Assembly: GCA_035772405.1 (NCBI GenBank) | Contig: JAYKKM010000123.1 | Location: 3,236,001 to 3,300,000 of the forward strand | Length of the DNA stretch: 64,000 bases | Source of the DNA: Chrysogorgia sp. JL179-B06 | Lineage: Eukaryota; Cnidaria; Anthozoa; Scleralcyonacea; Chrysogorgiidae | Direction of reading: 5' to 3' | Shown here: piece by piece, positions 1 through 11,223 of the stretch | How positions within the stretch are numbered: position 1 is the first letter of the stretch | How the letters are laid out: the number at the start of each line of letters is the position of its first letter | The notes under the pieces: generated by a model | Databases searched by the model: none | What the model saw: only the letters and a program-made list of their open reading frames with translations | What the model was told of the DNA's origin: nothing | Made by a program: the position numbers and the translations under genes

Positions 1-2070
1 TCTTTTAAAATACAAAATTTTTCTTCTAAACATAAATTGCATCGTTTTGATCCTCCTGTGTACGAAATAGAATGTTTTAGAATTTGCCAATTAATACTGA
101 AATCTTTATTGTTTTCTTTCAATGTCCAAATATATTTCGAAAGTTCGGTGTCATTTTCATGCTTTTTATGTTGAAAAGATTTAGTGTGGTTGGCCAATCG
201 CTCTTTGAATGTGGTTGCAGTCATACCAATGTAGTGTTTTATTTCGTTTGTGATGTTTACTGTCACTGTTGCTTTGTATACTATGTCTCTAGTCATGCAT
301 TGTTCTTGAAGCGGGCAAATGGTGTTCTCTCTACAACTGCAATTAGTAGCGTCCCTATCCTGCGGTTTGATGTTCCTAGCTATGCGTGCATTGTGCTTAG
401 TGATTATTGACTTAACATTGTTCATGCAGCTGTAACTTACTTTAACTGTATTTCTGTTGAAAATCTTATGGAGCTTGTGGTGCGGAGGGAAATGTTTGTC
501 AATTAGGCTAAGGAAATTACGTCCTATGTTAGTGCTGACACTCTTGCTAAATGGTGGGTTGAACCAAATGATATTGCGTTGCCTATTCCTACGTGGTCGT
601 TGCGGTGTATCATGAGTGTAGCTAAGTTCATGATTAAAGTTGCTGTGCCTAAGCGCGTTCTGATATAAGGGTGCAGATTCCTGAAAAGTTTGCTCATCTG
701 ACGAAAGGAGTTTAATGCGTTTGTTAATTGATGCAGGTAGTTGCCTTGTTATGCTTGGTGGATGGTTAGAGTGCATATTTATGTATAGCGGATCGTCATT
801 GGGCTTCCTATAGGGCCTATAGTTTCCATTGTTAAGGTCGAAAGTTACATCTAAAAAGTTTACTATACGTAAATTTGATTCGGCGGTAATTTTTAGGTCA
901 AATTGCTCGAAAATTTTGTGGAGATCTTTTCTTGTTTTGTCTGCTAAACGTGCTGATTTACTTTTTATGATAGCCAAACCGTCATCTCTATATAGGCCGA
1001 TGCTTTCTTTGCCAAATTTCTTACTTAGGTGGTTTAAAATGAAAAGGCCTACGAGCTCACAAATTTCCGCGCCGTCGAAACTGCCCATGGTAACGTCGAA
1101 CAAATTCTTGCTATCTTTTTTTATCCATGAAATTCCGCTATTGAAAAGGAGAGATTTTCTAGCGTGTTTTATTATTGAAATGTTGTTTTGAGGTATAGTA
1201 GCCAAATTTGAAGCCCAGGACAGAGCTTGGTCCAATAGTTTTTCAGAAATAGATGGATAGAAATCGACAATGTCAAATGAAATGAAACTGTGTCTGTCCT
1301 TATCTTTTATATTGCCAAACCACTCAATAACTTGTTTTGTATTTCTCCATTGATTTAAATTCAGTTTTTGTCTCAAATTAGAATTAATTTTGTCCAAAAT
1401 AGCTTTGCTTAGTTTTCCGGATTCGCTTTTGGCGGGGTTAATTAATCGACATTTTGGGTTGTTTTCGAAATTTTCTTTGTGGTCTTTTAAAGATATAAAT
1501 GCTTCGCGTTTTTTTCATTTTTTCAATTCTGTCGCCGATTCCTAAATTGTTCGAAATGTCTTTTAGTTCTGAGTCAATTTCATCTATAGAGTCCTCGGAT
1601 CCATGCTTATATGTTTTTGTGATGTTGTCATGTAAGAGATTGTTGTATATGTCGGGCGGGGTTTCATAAATATTCCGAGTTTTGTCTGCAAAAATGAAAA
1701 TGTTGGGAGACGTATTAATTTTCTTTAAATCGTTAGCCAAAGATTTCTGAAATTGGTTCCTATATGGCCGGAATTGTACATTCTCGATTAGTTTTATAAG
1801 TTCGTCTTCGAAGGGTTTCATATCTGGAATCGAAGGAGGTGTTTTGTTGGACGCAAGGCCGAAATGGTTCTTTTGGTTCTCACTATTTTTGTTTTTAAGA
1901 AAGAAATTGGCTTTCCATCTCATACGTTTTAATACACTTTCCACTTTTTCAATCAAATTCTTCAAATAAGCGTCCTGTGATGGTATAGGGATATTCTTTA
2001 GCGAATAGTCAAATCGAAATTGCCGCATTTTAAGGTTAGATAGGAATGAATAACGTAAACAAGAGTGCAC
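1..2070 (-). pseudogene. Penelope-like retroelement ORF: reverse transcriptase plus GIY-YIG endonuclease, one frameshift, cut by window edge
   Basis: Read on the minus strand, one long reading frame is interrupted once. The N-terminal part (2070 down to about 1515) is basic and contains IFADKTRN. A 7-T run at 1509-1515 then shifts the frame by one base, and the second frame is open to the window edge. It carries KCRLINPAKSESGKLSK, the RT motif SFDIVDFYPSIS (about 1249-1285), the catalytic GLYRDDGLAI (about 971-998) and SNHPPSITRQLP. A cysteine cluster (NCSC, CPLQEQC) follows, then a GIY-YIG-type segment with YKA...HYIGMTATTFKERLANH (about 190-290). RT followed by GIY-YIG is the signature of Penelope-like elements, which reverse-transcribe their own RNA in the nucleus. 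The C-terminus lies beyond base 1. Apart from the homopolymer slip the frame is clean, so the copy is young. The subfamily is not assigned. Confidence 0.88.
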
Positions 2071-2371
2071 AACCGATATACGGGTGCAAATATACGTGTA
2101 GGTTTTGGTCTACGAAATGCAAAGAGTGCTCAACAACATATAGTTAGAGCAAATACCAGTCATACCAGAAATATGTCGTCATCGTAATAAATTTCGCGTA
2201 ATCAACGCAAACAAAGCCATGACCTCATGCTTTGTCCCCCACATACGCCCCCACTTTCCGGCAGAAAGCCTATAAATAAGCGGTCATCCCTTTCGATATT
2301 GTCACTGCCTGAAGATTCTTTTACAGATGAAACAAGTTGTAGCAGACCAGTTTTGAGGTAAGCGAAAATCT

Positions 2372-2372
<1 letters not shown>
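2071..2372 (-). other. Untranslated 5' side of the Penelope-like element
   Basis: This stretch lies between the RT start and the (TA)n array and has no ORF. Bases 2094-2152 reappear at 52987-53047, and 2301-2371 reappear as the right arm of the palindrome at 53051-53187. The segment is therefore part of a repeated element terminus. It contains the hammerhead-like fold listed separately, on the strand opposite to the RT frame. Confidence 0.6.
2305..2345 (+). ncRNA. Hammerhead-ribozyme-like fold (CTGAAGA type)
   Basis: The core CTGAAGA (2309-2315) and GAAA (2329-2332) are present. Stem I is CTGC/GCAG (2305-2308 with 2342-2345). Stem III is a 3-bp ACA/TGT helix followed by A at 2341 as the predicted cleavage base (GTA). 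Stem II is weak: a U-U mismatch, then 3 bp. Penelope-like elements are known to carry type I hammerhead ribozymes. The strand is opposite to the RT ORF next door, and the weak stem II makes activity doubtful. Confidence 0.5.
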
Positions 2373-2672
<300 letters not shown>

Positions 2673-2758
2673 CTAAGGTATTAAAATCGTATGTTCATTT
2701 TAATTGAATGATAAGTCATTCGAAATAAAACTACAAACATTTATATTTTACGATTTAG

Positions 2759-2875
2759 ATATTGATGAATGCTCTAGTATTCCATGTGCGCCTGATGCAT
2801 CATGCAGCAACTCACAAGGATCTTTTAGTTGCCAATGTAACGTCGGTTATACTGGAAATGGATCACAGTGTTCAG
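2759..2875 (+). CDS. EGF exon type I, copy 1 (calcium-binding EGF domain)
   Basis: An internal exon of 117 bp between a TTTAG acceptor and a GT donor (CAG|GTACTT), phase 1 on both sides. It encodes one complete calcium-binding EGF module. It starts DIDECSSIPC, has six cysteines in EGF spacing, and carries the CSNSQGSFSC sequence that matches the Asp/Asn beta-hydroxylation consensus. D-x-D-E at the start is the calcium-ligand pattern. Such modules occur in tandem in extracellular matrix and receptor proteins (fibrillin-, Notch- and uromodulin-like). The gene's identity cannot be settled from single modules. The exon is the first of eight alternating EGF exons in this window. Confidence 0.8.
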
Positions 2876-2915
2876 GTACTTTAAAGGTCGTTGTTTCAAA
2901 AGTATAAGTATAATA

Positions 2916-3857
2916 TACTACTATACCTCGCCCAATTGCTGTTTGATACTTACACAGTACTTCTTTTAGTTCTAAATTACTTGAATTAGATAATTTGCCA
3001 AACTAAATAAATTTTCAGTGGACAATATCTCTGAGAGCTTCGTATTGTCTGAATGTAATTGTTTAATAGGACATCTAAATTACTTTTATTTCAATATTGA
3101 TGACTCACGAAATAATCAATGCAGTATTTAGTATATAGACACCAAAGACTGTTGAAGGAAGAAAGTGCATCTCTATCATATAATGGGTGTCCTTTAAGAA
3201 AATCAAATTCGTTCAAATGTCTACGGATGTTATACAGTAGTGCAATTAAATGTATAGTAGGTTCCATTCAAATTGAATTTACTAAGACGTATTAGAGATT
3301 CTACCCCAATTGTTGGTGTGGATAGATTATATACAGTAAGTTGATAATTCTACCCACATTAATGGACTACAGTGATGTGGAGCTGGCAGAAATTTGGATA
3401 ACTACAGTAAATATTGATGATCATAATCAGAGGTCTCTATGCATGTCAGGGAAACTGATCTTTCCTAAGTCGGGACTTGAAACTGATTGGTTTACAGAAA
3501 TCCTAAGTTTTGTACCTCTTGTAGTAGAAGCAAGTTACATTGTGTAATGCTAGTTAGGAAATTCTGTGGCATTTTAACATTATATCTACTGGTAAAGAGC
3601 TAGTTTCCATATTTCAATTAATCTGTTCATACATACAGTACACGCTGTAGCACCATTATCTATTGCATTAATTGACAATATGTGAAGGATATACAACTTT
3701 TGAGTTAAAATTAGTTTTTGTAACATTGTACTGTACATTTATGAATATATTGAATATATTGATACCAGTGTGGGGCCATCCTGTAAAAATATTATTGTAT
3801 TATTATTCTTATTATACTTATTATTATTATTATTATTATTGATAATACTACTAATAA
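2916..3857. repeat. Duplicated intron segment after type I exon, copy 1 (old Helitron-like relic)
   Basis: This segment is closely matched at 11224-13450 and 61205-62512 and contains a short conserved stretch around 3345-3547 (LPTLMDYSDVELA in one frame) that is not evidently coding. It starts with sequence related to the 5' part of the 2.3-kb elements at 3858 and 6336 (CCTCGCCCAATTGCTG). It is probably an ancient copy of that family, duplicated with the EGF exons. The young copy at 3858 is inserted near its end, and host sequence resumes at 6194. Confidence 0.65.
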
Positions 3858-5058
3858 CTAGAAATACGTTATACGCAACACCCCTCGCCCGCTTACTGTT
3901 TGAAACTTTTATAGCATAGTTGCTAATTTACTACTGTAATACAGTACTGTAGTTATGCGCTTTGTCCTAGTGATGTCATCAGCATTCAATAATTTTTGTT
4001 TTGGACACCTCCGTTCAATAATTCACAGTATTCGACAGAATTGGGGAACAGTGTTGAGATGAACTGGTACTTTGTGTTAGGTATGCAAAATGTAGCAACA
4101 TTTCATTGGTCTGCAGATTACACCAGTCACAAGTGATTGATGTGGCGACGCGGCCGGGTCCCTTGCAAGGTCCAGGCTATTTTGCCCCCCTTCTCACCGA
4201 CCTTGTGATTCATGAAATAATCAACTCAGTAGTTAGTATAAAAAGACACCAAAGACTGTTAAAGAATGAAGGAAGAAAGTGCATTCTCTTTATCATTGAA
4301 ATGTCTAGGGGTGCATATAGTGCAAATGTATAGGCATCAATTTGGTTTTAATACAGTATTCGGGATTCTATCCCGATTGTTGGTGAGGATAGATGCTCTT
4401 GAGGTCTCAATGCAGGGCAGAGAAACTGACCTTTCCTAAGTCTGGACATGAAACTGATCGGTTAATAGAAACCCTAGGATTGGTACCATGTTAGTTAAGA
4501 AATGTCTTGAAGGCATTTTACCACCATTTCTAAAGAACTATTTTAATCTCAATGAATTTGTTCATTGCATGCATGTAAGAGCATTATCTAATATCTGTTG
4601 CCTTAATTGACAATACTACATTTGTAGGATTTATACAACTTTCAAGTTATAATTAGTTTTTGTAACATTTGTACATATATATGAATATGTATAATAAATT
4701 TATATTTGTAATAAATAATCATTGTAATTTGTTAGGAAACAGGACCCCGTCAATAGTAAATACCAGTGTAATTAGCATTGAACAGGCTATCCTGTATTTC
4801 TAGTTAGTATTATTAATAGTGCCTAAACTTTTCCCAATCCCAGAACTCTCTCAGTTAAGTATTTCAAAATGTGTCTAAAGATTTCTGAACAATCACAATT
4901 GTCAATGCAGACTATATACAAGTTACAACTAACAAACAATAACATGACATGGTTATTTATTGAAGATAAAATATTGTTCAGCGTATTGTACATTGTAGGC
5001 AGAAATACAGATCTTTTAAAGGTGGTGCACTGCCAAAATGAAAATAGTGTGTAACAGG

Positions 5059-5106
5059 TCTCAGACATTCAACGTTTCGAGCGAAAGCCCTTCGTCATTC
5101 AAGACA
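5059..5106 (-). other. Penelope-type terminal hairpin, degenerate hammerhead-like
   Basis: On minus it reads TGACGA, a GGGC/GCTC stem and GAAACG, then a possible short stem III ending in GTC. This resembles a hammerhead core whose C3 has been lost. The same block is at 7515-7562 and 38310-38352. I see only weak stem I pairing, so it is recorded as a relic. Confidence 0.35.
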
Positions 5107-5506
5107 ATCAAAGAGTTTATACTGTACGATTATAAATGATAAAGTAGTGTCTAGTGAAGGCAGTGGCTATTCGTACGGTAGCAGTATTAAAGGCGGTAGT
5201 CTTTTATAATTCAACGAAATGCTAATCCTAATAACCTAACCAAATTACCAACCCTAACCAAAAAACTATGCTGAAAAGGCATAATAATGTTTATCGAACT
5301 CGACCGGAAATCGCGGGTTGGGAACGAACGCCTTGTTTATCTCCTATCTTTATACAAATATATAGACGCTCAACACAGACTCACAGTGTACTATCCTTGA
5401 ATACTGAGAATACTAATTTATTTACCTGTATTCGTGTCCGAGCAAAGTATCCATAGGCATACATGTAGATGAATATTACAAAATAAAACTTGCTTGTCCG
5501 TCAACA

Positions 5507-5845
5507 CTACATTCCACAGTTTCGGCATTTTCGTCGCCTTTGGCTTTGTTCACAATCTTTCAACCTTCTTGTTTCCCTTCTATTCGCGAGCCGAACTTCG
5601 CGTTGTTCTGGAGTTTCTTCTCGCGATTTTCGACGCCTTTGTTCACAATCTTTCGACCTTGTTGATGTATTCTTACCTGCTGTTGGTTTCGTTTTCCCGC
5701 GAGCAATATCGGATAGTCTTACTTCATGTCCACTTTCGTTCTCCTCTGCTCGTGCAGCTTCAAACTCGGACCTTACTTCATGTCCACTTTCGTTCTCCTC
5801 TGCTCGTGCAGCTTCAACCTGCCATTCGTTGTTTAAATCACTCAT
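5507..5845 (-). CDS. STPR-like basic protein carried by Helitron-like element, copy 1
   Basis: The ORF is open from 6151, but the start chosen is the Met at 5845 (MSDLNNEWQVEAARAEENES), because upstream sequence reads through the element terminus. The product is about 112 residues. It has two copies of an 18-residue EAARAEENESGHEVR unit, then a basic helical stretch with REETPEQREVRLANRRETRR and a final CRNC. The TPEQRE-R-ARRRE style matches score-and-three-peptide (STPR)-like repeats, which bind DNA in silk-gene factor FMBP-1 and are also found near Helitron proteins. A DNA-binding role is an inference. The same ORF is intact at 8007-8345 and degraded in the third copy (about 38930-39130). 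Confidence 0.55.
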   Translation of the reverse strand: MSDLNNEWQVEAARAEENESGHEVRSEFEAARAEENESGHEVRLSDIARGKTKPTAGKNTSTRSKDCEQRRRKSREETPEQREVRLANRRETRRLKDCEQSQRRRKCRNCGM

Positions 5846-6193
5846 TTCACTTTTTTCCAGTTTCCAATACTGTTTAAAATTCACAAACAGTATTAAAAGT
5901 CGCTTCTGAAAAATATTTTTACAAAATGTTCCCGGCTCACGACCCAGATAAATATCCTTGTAGATCCATAAATATCCTTGTTTAGCTATTTTCTTCCCCG
6001 TGAGATCCGATCTCGTCATCAAACCAAAAAACGTACGGTCCACGGTTGATGGATACCTATATATATACACGGGACAAACTTTTTCCCTGCAGACCTGTTG
6101 ACCCTGCAGACCAGACGACCGGACATTGTACACGACCGGACATTGAACCACCCCGTCAAGATTATCACCCTCGCAAGCGCCGAAGGGCGAGGG

Positions 6194-6335
6194 GATAATG
6201 CATTAACAATAATACTACTAATAATAATGCCTAATGCAGATTGCAGATACCATATTTGATACCATGTAACCATGTAACATACCAGATACCATGTAACAAA
6301 GCATATATTTGACATTGTGTACTATAGTATCTAAA
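6194..6335. repeat. Host intron between two Helitron-like copies
   Basis: This 142-bp piece (GATAATGCATTAAC to TATCTAAA) matches 13137-13279 and 62203-62343. It is host intron left between the two young insertions. Confidence 0.75.
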
Positions 6336-7514
6336 CTAGAAATACGTTATACGCAACACCCCTCGCCCGCTTACTGTTTGAAACTTTTATAGCATAGTTG
6401 CTAATTTACTACTGTAATACAGTACTGTAGTTATGCGCTTTGTCCTAGTGACGTCATCAGCGTTCAATAATTTTTGTTTTGGACACCTCCGTTCAATAAT
6501 TCACAGTATTCGACAGAATTGGGGAACAGTGTTGAGATGAACTGGTAGTTTGTGTTAGGTATGCAAAATGTAGCAACATTTCATTGGTCTGCAGATTACA
6601 CCAGTCACAAGTGATTGATGTGGCGACACGGCCGGGCCCCTTGCAAGGTCCAGGCTATTTTTTCCCCCTTCTCACCGACCTTGTGATTCATGAAATAATC
6701 AACTCAGTAGTTGTATAAAAAGACACCAAAGACTGTTAAAGAATGAAGGAAGAAAGTGCATTCTCTTTATCATTGAAATGTCTAGGGGTGCATATAGTGC
6801 AAATGTATAGGCATCAATTTGGTTTTAATACAGTATTAGGGATTCTATCCCGATTGTTGGTGAGGATAGATGCTCTTGAGGTCTCAATGCAGGGCAGAGA
6901 AACTGACCTTTCCTAAGACTGGAAATGAAACTGATTAATAGAAACCCTAGGATTGGTAGTTAAGAAATGTCTTGAAGGCATTTTACCACCATTTCTAAAG
7001 AACTATTTTAATCTCAATGAATTTGTTCATTGCACGCATGTAAGAGCATTATCTAATATCTATTGCCTTAATTGACAATACTACATTTGTAGGATTTATA
7101 CAACTTTCAAGTTATAATTAGTTTTTGTAACATATTGTACATATATATGAATATGTGTAATAAATTTATATTTGTAATAAATAATAATTGTAATTTGTTA
7201 GGAAACAGGACCCCGTCATTAGTAAATACCAGTGTTAGCATTGAACAGGCTATCCTGTATTTCTAGTTAGTATTATTAATAGTGCCTAAACTTTTCCTAA
7301 TAGTACAACTCTCTCAGTTAAGTATTTCAAAATTTGTCTAAAGATTTCTGAACAATCACAATTGTCAATGCAGACTATATACAAGTTACAACTAACAAAC
7401 AATAACATGACATGGTTTTTTTATTCAAGATAAAATATTGTTCAGCGTATTGTACATTGTAGGCAGAAATACAGATCTTTTAAAGGTTGGTGCACTGCCA
7501 AAATAGTGTGTAAC

Positions 7515-7562
7515 AGGTCTCAGACATTCAACGTTTCGAGCGAAAGCCCTTCGTCATTCAAG
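7515..7562 (-). other. Penelope-type terminal hairpin, degenerate hammerhead-like, second copy
   Basis: Same block as 5059-5106 within the second Helitron-like copy, with the same TGACGA, GGGC/GCTC and GAAACG elements on minus. Confidence 0.35.
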
Positions 7563-8006
7563 ACAATCAAAGAGTTTATACTGTACGATTATAAACGATA
7601 AAGTAGTGTCTAGTGAAGGCAGTGGCTATTCGTACGGTAGCAGTATTAAAGGCGGTAGTCTTTTATAATTCAACGAAATGCTAATCCTAATAACCTAACC
7701 AAATCACCAACCCTAACCAAAAAACTATGCTGAAGTCTGAAAAGGCATATTAGTATTACAAATAATGTTTATCGAACTCGACCGGAAATCGCGGGTTGGG
7801 AACGAACGCCTTGTTTATCTCCTATCTTAATACAAATATATAGACACTTAAAAGTTAAAATAAAAGGGCCTTCGCTCAACACAGACTCACAGTGTACTAT
7901 CCTTGAATACTGAGAATACTAATTTATTTACCTGTATTCGTGTCCGAGCAAAGTATCCATAGGCATAGATGAATATTACAAAATAAAACTTGCTTGTCCG
8001 TCAACA

Positions 8007-8345
8007 CTACATTCCACAGTTTCGGCATTTTCGTCGCCTTTGGCTTTGTTCACAATCTTTCAACCTTCTTGTTTCCCTTCTCTTCGCGAGCCGAACTTCG
8101 CGTTGTTCTGGAGTTTCTTCTCGCGATTTTCGACGCCTTTGTTCACAATCTTTCGACCTTGTTGATGTATTCTTACCTGCTGTTGGTTTCGTTTTCCCGC
8201 GAGCAATATCGGATAGTCTTACTTCATGTCCACTTTCGTTCTCCTCTGCTCGTGCAGCTTCAACCTCGGACCTTACTTCATGTCCACTTTCGTTCTCCTC
8301 TGCTCGTGCAGCTTCAACCTGCCATTCGTTGTTTAAATCACTCAT
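8007..8345 (-). CDS. STPR-like basic protein carried by Helitron-like element, copy 2
   Basis: Same length and same start (MSDLNNEW at 8345) as the ORF at 5507-5845. The differences are conservative, such as SEVEAAR for SEFEAAR and LAKRRE for LANRRE. An undisturbed frame in both copies hints at constraint or very recent origin. It holds two 18-residue EENESGHEVR units and one basic TPEQRE-type block. No neighbouring transposase gene is present. Confidence 0.55.
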   Translation of the reverse strand: MSDLNNEWQVEAARAEENESGHEVRSEVEAARAEENESGHEVRLSDIARGKTKPTAGKNTSTRSKDCEQRRRKSREETPEQREVRLAKRRETRRLKDCEQSQRRRKCRNCGM

Positions 8346-8667
8346 TTCACTTTTTTCCAGTTTCCAATACTGTTTAAAATTCACAAACAGTATTAAAAGT
8401 CGCTTCTGAAAAATATTTTTACAAAATGTTCCCGGCTCACGACCCAGATAAATATCCTTGTAGATCCATAAATATCCTTGTTTAGCTATTTTCTTCCCCG
8501 TGAGATCCGATCTCGTCATCAAACCAAAAAACGTACGGTCCACGGTTGATGGATACCTATATATATACACGGGACAAACTTTTTCCCTGCAGACCTGTTG
8601 ACCCTGCAGACCAGACGACCGGACATTGTACACGACCGGACATTGAACCACCCCGTCAAGATTATCA

Positions 8668-8716
8668 CCCTCGCCCCAGCGCCGCTGGACGGCGCTTCGC
8701 GCCGTCCGGGCGAGGG
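8668..8716. repeat. Branched terminal hairpin of Helitron-like copy 2
   Basis: The outer stem is CCCTCGCCC (8668-8676) with GGGCGAGGG (8708-8716). Inside are two arms: CAGCG-C-CGCTG (8677-8687), shortened relative to copy 3, and GACGGCGC-TTC-GCGCCGTC (8688-8706). Confidence 0.85.
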
Positions 8717-8879
8717 GATTATATCACCATGTACATATATAACCTATATTCAGGATGCCATGCCTAGTTTGCTTGTAAACAATGATATAGCTAACACAGT
8801 ACATGTTCAATCGCTAACAATTTCTGCAGACATAAGGGTAGTAGACATACATGTTGTCATGTACCCAATGTCAACATAA

Positions 8880-9115
8880 TAAAAATAAGTTGTATTTTAC
8901 ATTGACAGACATAATAAGTTGTGACCCACTAGGACAGCTACTGTAGGTCTAACATGTTCCATAATGGGCGGAGTACTGTAAACACAGTTTATATATGGAA
9001 TACATTCCAGTATACAAAACATGGATGCCAAGATCATATTGTCAATATTATTGGTTGAAAAAATTATAACCTTCTTATTGACAGTGACGGCATCTAACCA
9101 TTGAGCCGAGATATA
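8880..9115 (-). repeat. SINE-like relic with tRNA-type A box, copy 1
   Basis: The same block is at 30003-30237 and 62513-62745. On minus the right end reads GGCTCAATGGTTAG, which fits a pol III A box. The B box position is degenerate. It is best seen as an old tRNA-derived SINE duplicated with the intron. Confidence 0.45.
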
Positions 9116-9708
9116 AGCTGCTACGCCACCACCCTGACCCGTTTTTCTGGGATTACTAATAAAGGACTACACAAGGACTACAGAATCAGTTCCACTATTG
9201 CCTGATGATCGCATTTCCGTGAAACTCGGAGTAGCAAACAATATTTGGTGAATATTTCTAACAAAATTAAAACGTTTTTTTGAAAAAAAGAAAATCTGTG
9301 TGAGAATCAAATATAAATAAAGCATTGTGAAAATTAATTAGACGAGAAAATGTTATCATTTTAAATTTGATACATTTGTGTGATAAATCATAATTGAGAA
9401 GTAAAAACACGGATAGTTTTTTTGCAGTTATCAATAAAGGATAAATTGTAGTGGAATAAAGGTAGGTATTAATATAAGCAACAATAAATTATGTCAAATA
9501 GGGATAAATTATAAATAGTTAATGCATACAAGTAATTACATAAATATTTTAATACAAGTAATTACCTTCCAGTAATTACATAAATGTTAACATATTGCCG
9601 AATCTTTGATAACACACCAAGCCTGCGTTTAACTTCCCTTGCAATATAGTTCAATGCCTTTACGTTCAATTCATATTTATTCATGTTTATGTTTTTAAAC
9701 ATATGTAG
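9116..9708. other. Intron preceding type II EGF exon, copy 1
   Basis: AT-rich intron shared almost base for base with 48840-49420, 58255-58850 and 62746-63340. I see no gene in it. The strong conservation reflects recent duplication of the unit. Confidence 0.7.
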
Positions 9709-9742
9709 ATGTTGATGAATGTCAATCCAACAAATTGTACAG
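9709..9742 (+). pseudogene. EGF exon type II, copy 1, with 83-bp internal deletion
   Basis: The acceptor (ATGTAG|AT) and donor (ACAG|GTAGGT) borders are intact, and the first codons (VDECQSN) match the other type II exons. Bases between CCAAC and AAATTG are missing. Full copies have 117 bp and this one has 34, so 83 bp were lost between two AAC triplets, consistent with microhomology deletion. Inclusion would shift the frame. Because both introns are phase 1, skipping the exon would keep the downstream frame. Confidence 0.8.
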
Positions 9743-10169
9743 GTAGGTTGCTTCATTTTTTAATCATGAGTATAGAGTTTTCCAAATCACTTCACCAAAT
9801 AATCTTTGTTCGATCTGAGACTTCATGGTTATATTTTAAATACAGCTATATGTGATACAGCTAAAAGTGTTTTGTTAGTTCGATATATGTCGAAGAAAAA
9901 TATTTTCTTATTTAATAATTTATATACTTCGCAAACAAACTGTTCTGAAATTTGAGGCTCAACCGCCCATGTTAAAAGATGAATTTATAGAACTTCCTCT
10001 AGCTTTAATTCACATATATTTCGCTTATCAGCGTAGATCAGAAAATTATCAATAATATATATCAGACTGAACAACAGCCTCGGTTGAAACGTTAACAATT
10101 GTTGCATAGGACAGAATAAAACAAATTTAATAAAGTTTTAGTATTATATGGGAAAATTGTACTTACAAC

Positions 10170-10500
10170 AAATGTACTGATTACCATTCCTAATTGAACT
10201 ACTGTACCTGTACGTATACAATTCAAAATAATTGTTTTAATTTTTAAGGCACTCAATTGAATAGCACCCATGACAGAACTACTTAATCATTATGCTTCAA
10301 AGCATTCGCTTCGATCGAAAGAGGAATATAATTTAGTTATCCAGAAAACAAATACAGTAACCTAAGGTGATAGATCTTTTGTAGCTGTAGCCCCGAAATT
10401 ATGGAACAACTTGCCTAGATTTAAAATAATTTTACCGATATAATTACCTTAATAACTTAAATCAATTCTATTTCCTGGATGATCTGTTCACTATTATGAG
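10170..10500 (+). pseudogene. LINE 3' fragment (CR1/L2-like C-terminus), intron copy 1
   Basis: Frame fragments read FKALN-IAPMTELLNHYA, TVT and later RSFVAVAPKLWNNLPRF. The F-VAVAPKLWN-LP pattern is typical of the far C-terminus of CR1/L2-type LINE reverse-transcriptase proteins. It is riddled with stops and followed by an AT-rich tail. The same relic is at 50480-50810, 51930-52260 and 59930-60240, so it was in the intron before the exon pair duplicated. Confidence 0.65.
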
Positions 10501-10707
10501 CTTAATGTATTTTATAATGTTATATACTTTTATTATTTTAGCTTATATATTAGTTCTTAGTTATTATGTAAAACACATCGAGACATTGTTATGTGCGTTT
10601 ATGAAAAACTTAGTTATATATTAAGAGTAGTAAAAAAGTAGAGTGCTGCGTAGACAGTGTTTTAAATATATAGCAAAGTGAAAAGGTGGTAAACTGCCAA
10701 TAATTTA

Positions 10708-10752
10708 GTGACGAAATGCTGACGTTTCGAGCGGAGCCCTTCACCAGAGTAG
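10708..10752 (-). other. Hammerhead-like terminal hairpin relic before (TA)n, copy 1
   Basis: On minus: CTGGTGA, a GGGC/GCTC stem, then GAAACGTC. The A6 position of a true hammerhead (CTGANGA) is G here and stem I is poor. Repeated at 51024-51062, 52461-52500 and 60450-60493. Confidence 0.35.
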
Positions 10753-10754
10753 TT

Positions 10755-11028
<274 letters not shown>

Positions 11029-11065
11029 CGAAATAAACTACAAACATTTATATTTTACGATTTAG

Positions 11066-11182
11066 ATATTGATGAATGCTCTAGTATTCCATGTGCGCCT
11101 GATGCATCATGCAGCAACTCACAAGGATCTTTTAGTTGCCAATGTAACTTTGGTTATACTGGAAAGGGATCACAGTGTTCAG
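11066..11182 (+). CDS. EGF exon type I, copy 2
   Basis: A 117-bp phase 1-1 exon with TTTAG acceptor and CAG|GT donor. It encodes the same cbEGF module as 2759-2875 with two visible changes, CNFGYTGKG in place of CNVGYTGNG. All six cysteines, the DIDEC calcium motif and the CSNSQGSFSC hydroxylation-type motif are kept. The intact module implies selection, or duplication recent enough that decay has not begun. Confidence 0.8.
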
Positions 11183-11223
11183 GTACTTTAAAGGTCGTTG
11201 TTTCAAAAGTATAAGTAGAATAT

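Larger units (their letters stand above)
3858..6193 (-). mobile_element. Non-autonomous Helitron/Helentron-like element, copy 1
   Basis: The boundaries come from the uninterrupted paralogous intron near 13127-13155. The inserted block begins CTAGAAATACG and ends GGGCGAGGGG. No target-site duplication is evident. Read on minus, the element ends in CTAG followed by a host T, which fits the CTRR-T rule for Helitron 3' ends, and it begins with a CCCCTCGCCC hairpin. The + left end also has CCCCTCGCCC, giving asymmetric terminal inverted repeats. It carries one STPR-like ORF on minus but no Rep or helicase, so it must be mobilised in trans. It is nearly identical to the copy at 6336-8717. Confidence 0.65.
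6336..8717 (-). mobile_element. Non-autonomous Helitron/Helentron-like element, copy 2
   Basis: A second insertion of the 2.3-kb family, bounded by comparison with the uninterrupted paralog near 13270-13300 (TATCTAAATTATATTACC). The start is again CTAG and the end GGGCGAGGGG. The few differences from copy 1 are short indels, for example an extra 30-bp segment near 7845 and a longer terminal hairpin at 8668-8716. No target duplication is visible. Two near-identical copies 140 bp apart in one intron imply recent activity, or duplication of one copy followed by gene conversion. Confidence 0.65.

Noticed and set aside
3341..3547. 68-residue ORF repeated at 12563 and 61666 (LPTLMDYSDVELA)
   Set aside because: It is preserved only because the intron copies are young. 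It has no splice sites or domain, and changes between copies fall freely at all codon positions by eye.
5490..5909. Plus-strand ORFs of 139 and 127 residues opposite the STPR-like gene (also at 7990-8409)
   Set aside because: Cysteine/serine-rich antisense shadows. The minus frame has the coherent STPR-like composition.
10708..10752. Active hammerhead at the CTGGTGA-type hairpins before (TA)n arrays
   Set aside because: The invariant A after CTG is G and stem I does not pair. Kept only as a relic feature.
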